A stretch of DNA of 16,599 bases from assembly GCF_001949145.1 (NCBI RefSeq), contig NW_019091601.1, positions 366,792 to 383,390 of the forward strand, written 5' to 3'. The translations under genes were made by a program, and so were the position numbers. The DNA comes from Acanthaster planci (lineage: Eukaryota > Echinodermata > Asteroidea > Valvatida > Acanthasteridae). Shown in pieces: positions 16,345 through 16,599 of this stretch. Below the pieces are notes generated by a model. The model did no database searches. It had not been told where the DNA came from and worked only from the letters and a program-made list of their open reading frames with translations. Position 1 is the stretch's first letter, and each line of letters opens with the position of its first letter.

Positions 16345-16599
16345 GTCAGTGAGCTGCCATCAATGCACTTCCTTTTTTTTTAGTTATTTAATAAACCACG
16401 TAATGAAAATACTCCCTTGTTTTAGCACTTATTTGGGGAAATCTTTATTTTTAGTAGATGTTTGCAGATGAGGAACTTGCAGACCATTGTGTTATGGGTG
16501 AGCAATGTTTGTAAACAAGAGAAATTCTGGTAGGGCAATGAAAGTCAAAGTGAAGCTTGGAACGTTTTCACTTGAAGTTTACTCTCTGTTCATAAACCT
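16345..16599 (+). other. Start of subtilase intron 5 (runs off window)
   Basis: After GAG|GTCAGT the frame loses family resemblance and meets a stop at 16381-16383. No exon matching the next expected S8 segment (TVGA..) is found before the window ends. Confidence 0.75.

Noticed and set aside
1-16599. CRISPR array, prokaryotic operon or phage system
   Set aside because: No regularly spaced repeats and no ribosome-binding sites; all recognised genes are intron-bearing animal genes.

Overview
This window is animal (metazoan) nuclear DNA. It has short exons with canonical GT-AG splice sites, introns of about 240-1200 bp, AT-rich non-coding DNA and GC-richer exons, a tRNA-derived SINE, a MITE-like element and microsatellites. 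Intron sizes and repeat types suggest a marine invertebrate, perhaps an invertebrate deuterostome such as amphioxus or an acorn worm. That is inference and I cannot fix the species. There is no bacterial operon structure, and most long open frames are chance frames, many starting at non-ATG codons.

Three protein genes can be assembled exon by exon. (1) Positions 58-1273, plus strand: the last two coding exons of VPS35, the large retromer subunit, ending at a TAG at 1271-1273. (2) Positions 4570-11385, minus strand: a complete ten-exon gene for a 541-residue SLC7-type amino-acid transporter (light chain of heteromeric transporters, LAT/b0,+AT group). All nine introns have GT-AG ends and the phases agree throughout. 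The protein keeps the family's topology and the cysteine that normally links to the SLC3 heavy chain, but the TM1 and TM6 substrate-site motifs and the REGH motif have changed. (3) Positions 13099 to beyond 16344, plus strand: the first five coding exons of a secreted proteinase K-like subtilase with signal peptide, I9 propeptide, catalytic Asp and His, and oxyanion-hole Asn. The nucleophile Ser would lie beyond the window.

VPS35 and the transporter are convergent, with about 3.3 kb between stop codons. The transporter and the protease are divergent, with 1.7 kb between start codons. That gap holds an exact NRF-1-type palindrome, an adjoining 8-bp inverted repeat that runs into an X-box-like sequence, a 41-bp tandem duplication and an AATT microsatellite. 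Repeats in or near the genes include a 185-bp element with terminal inverted repeats and TAA target duplications in transporter intron 8, a tRNA-headed SINE with an L2-like tail in protease intron 4, and a decayed SINE-like stretch in the convergent intergenic region.

The three genes have no obvious joint pathway; I read them as neighbours rather than a system. I found no convincing new multi-gene system. The most interesting items are the atypical transporter, a ratchet-point-like start of its exon 3, and an unexplained 459-bp open, coding-looking frame inside its intron 2.
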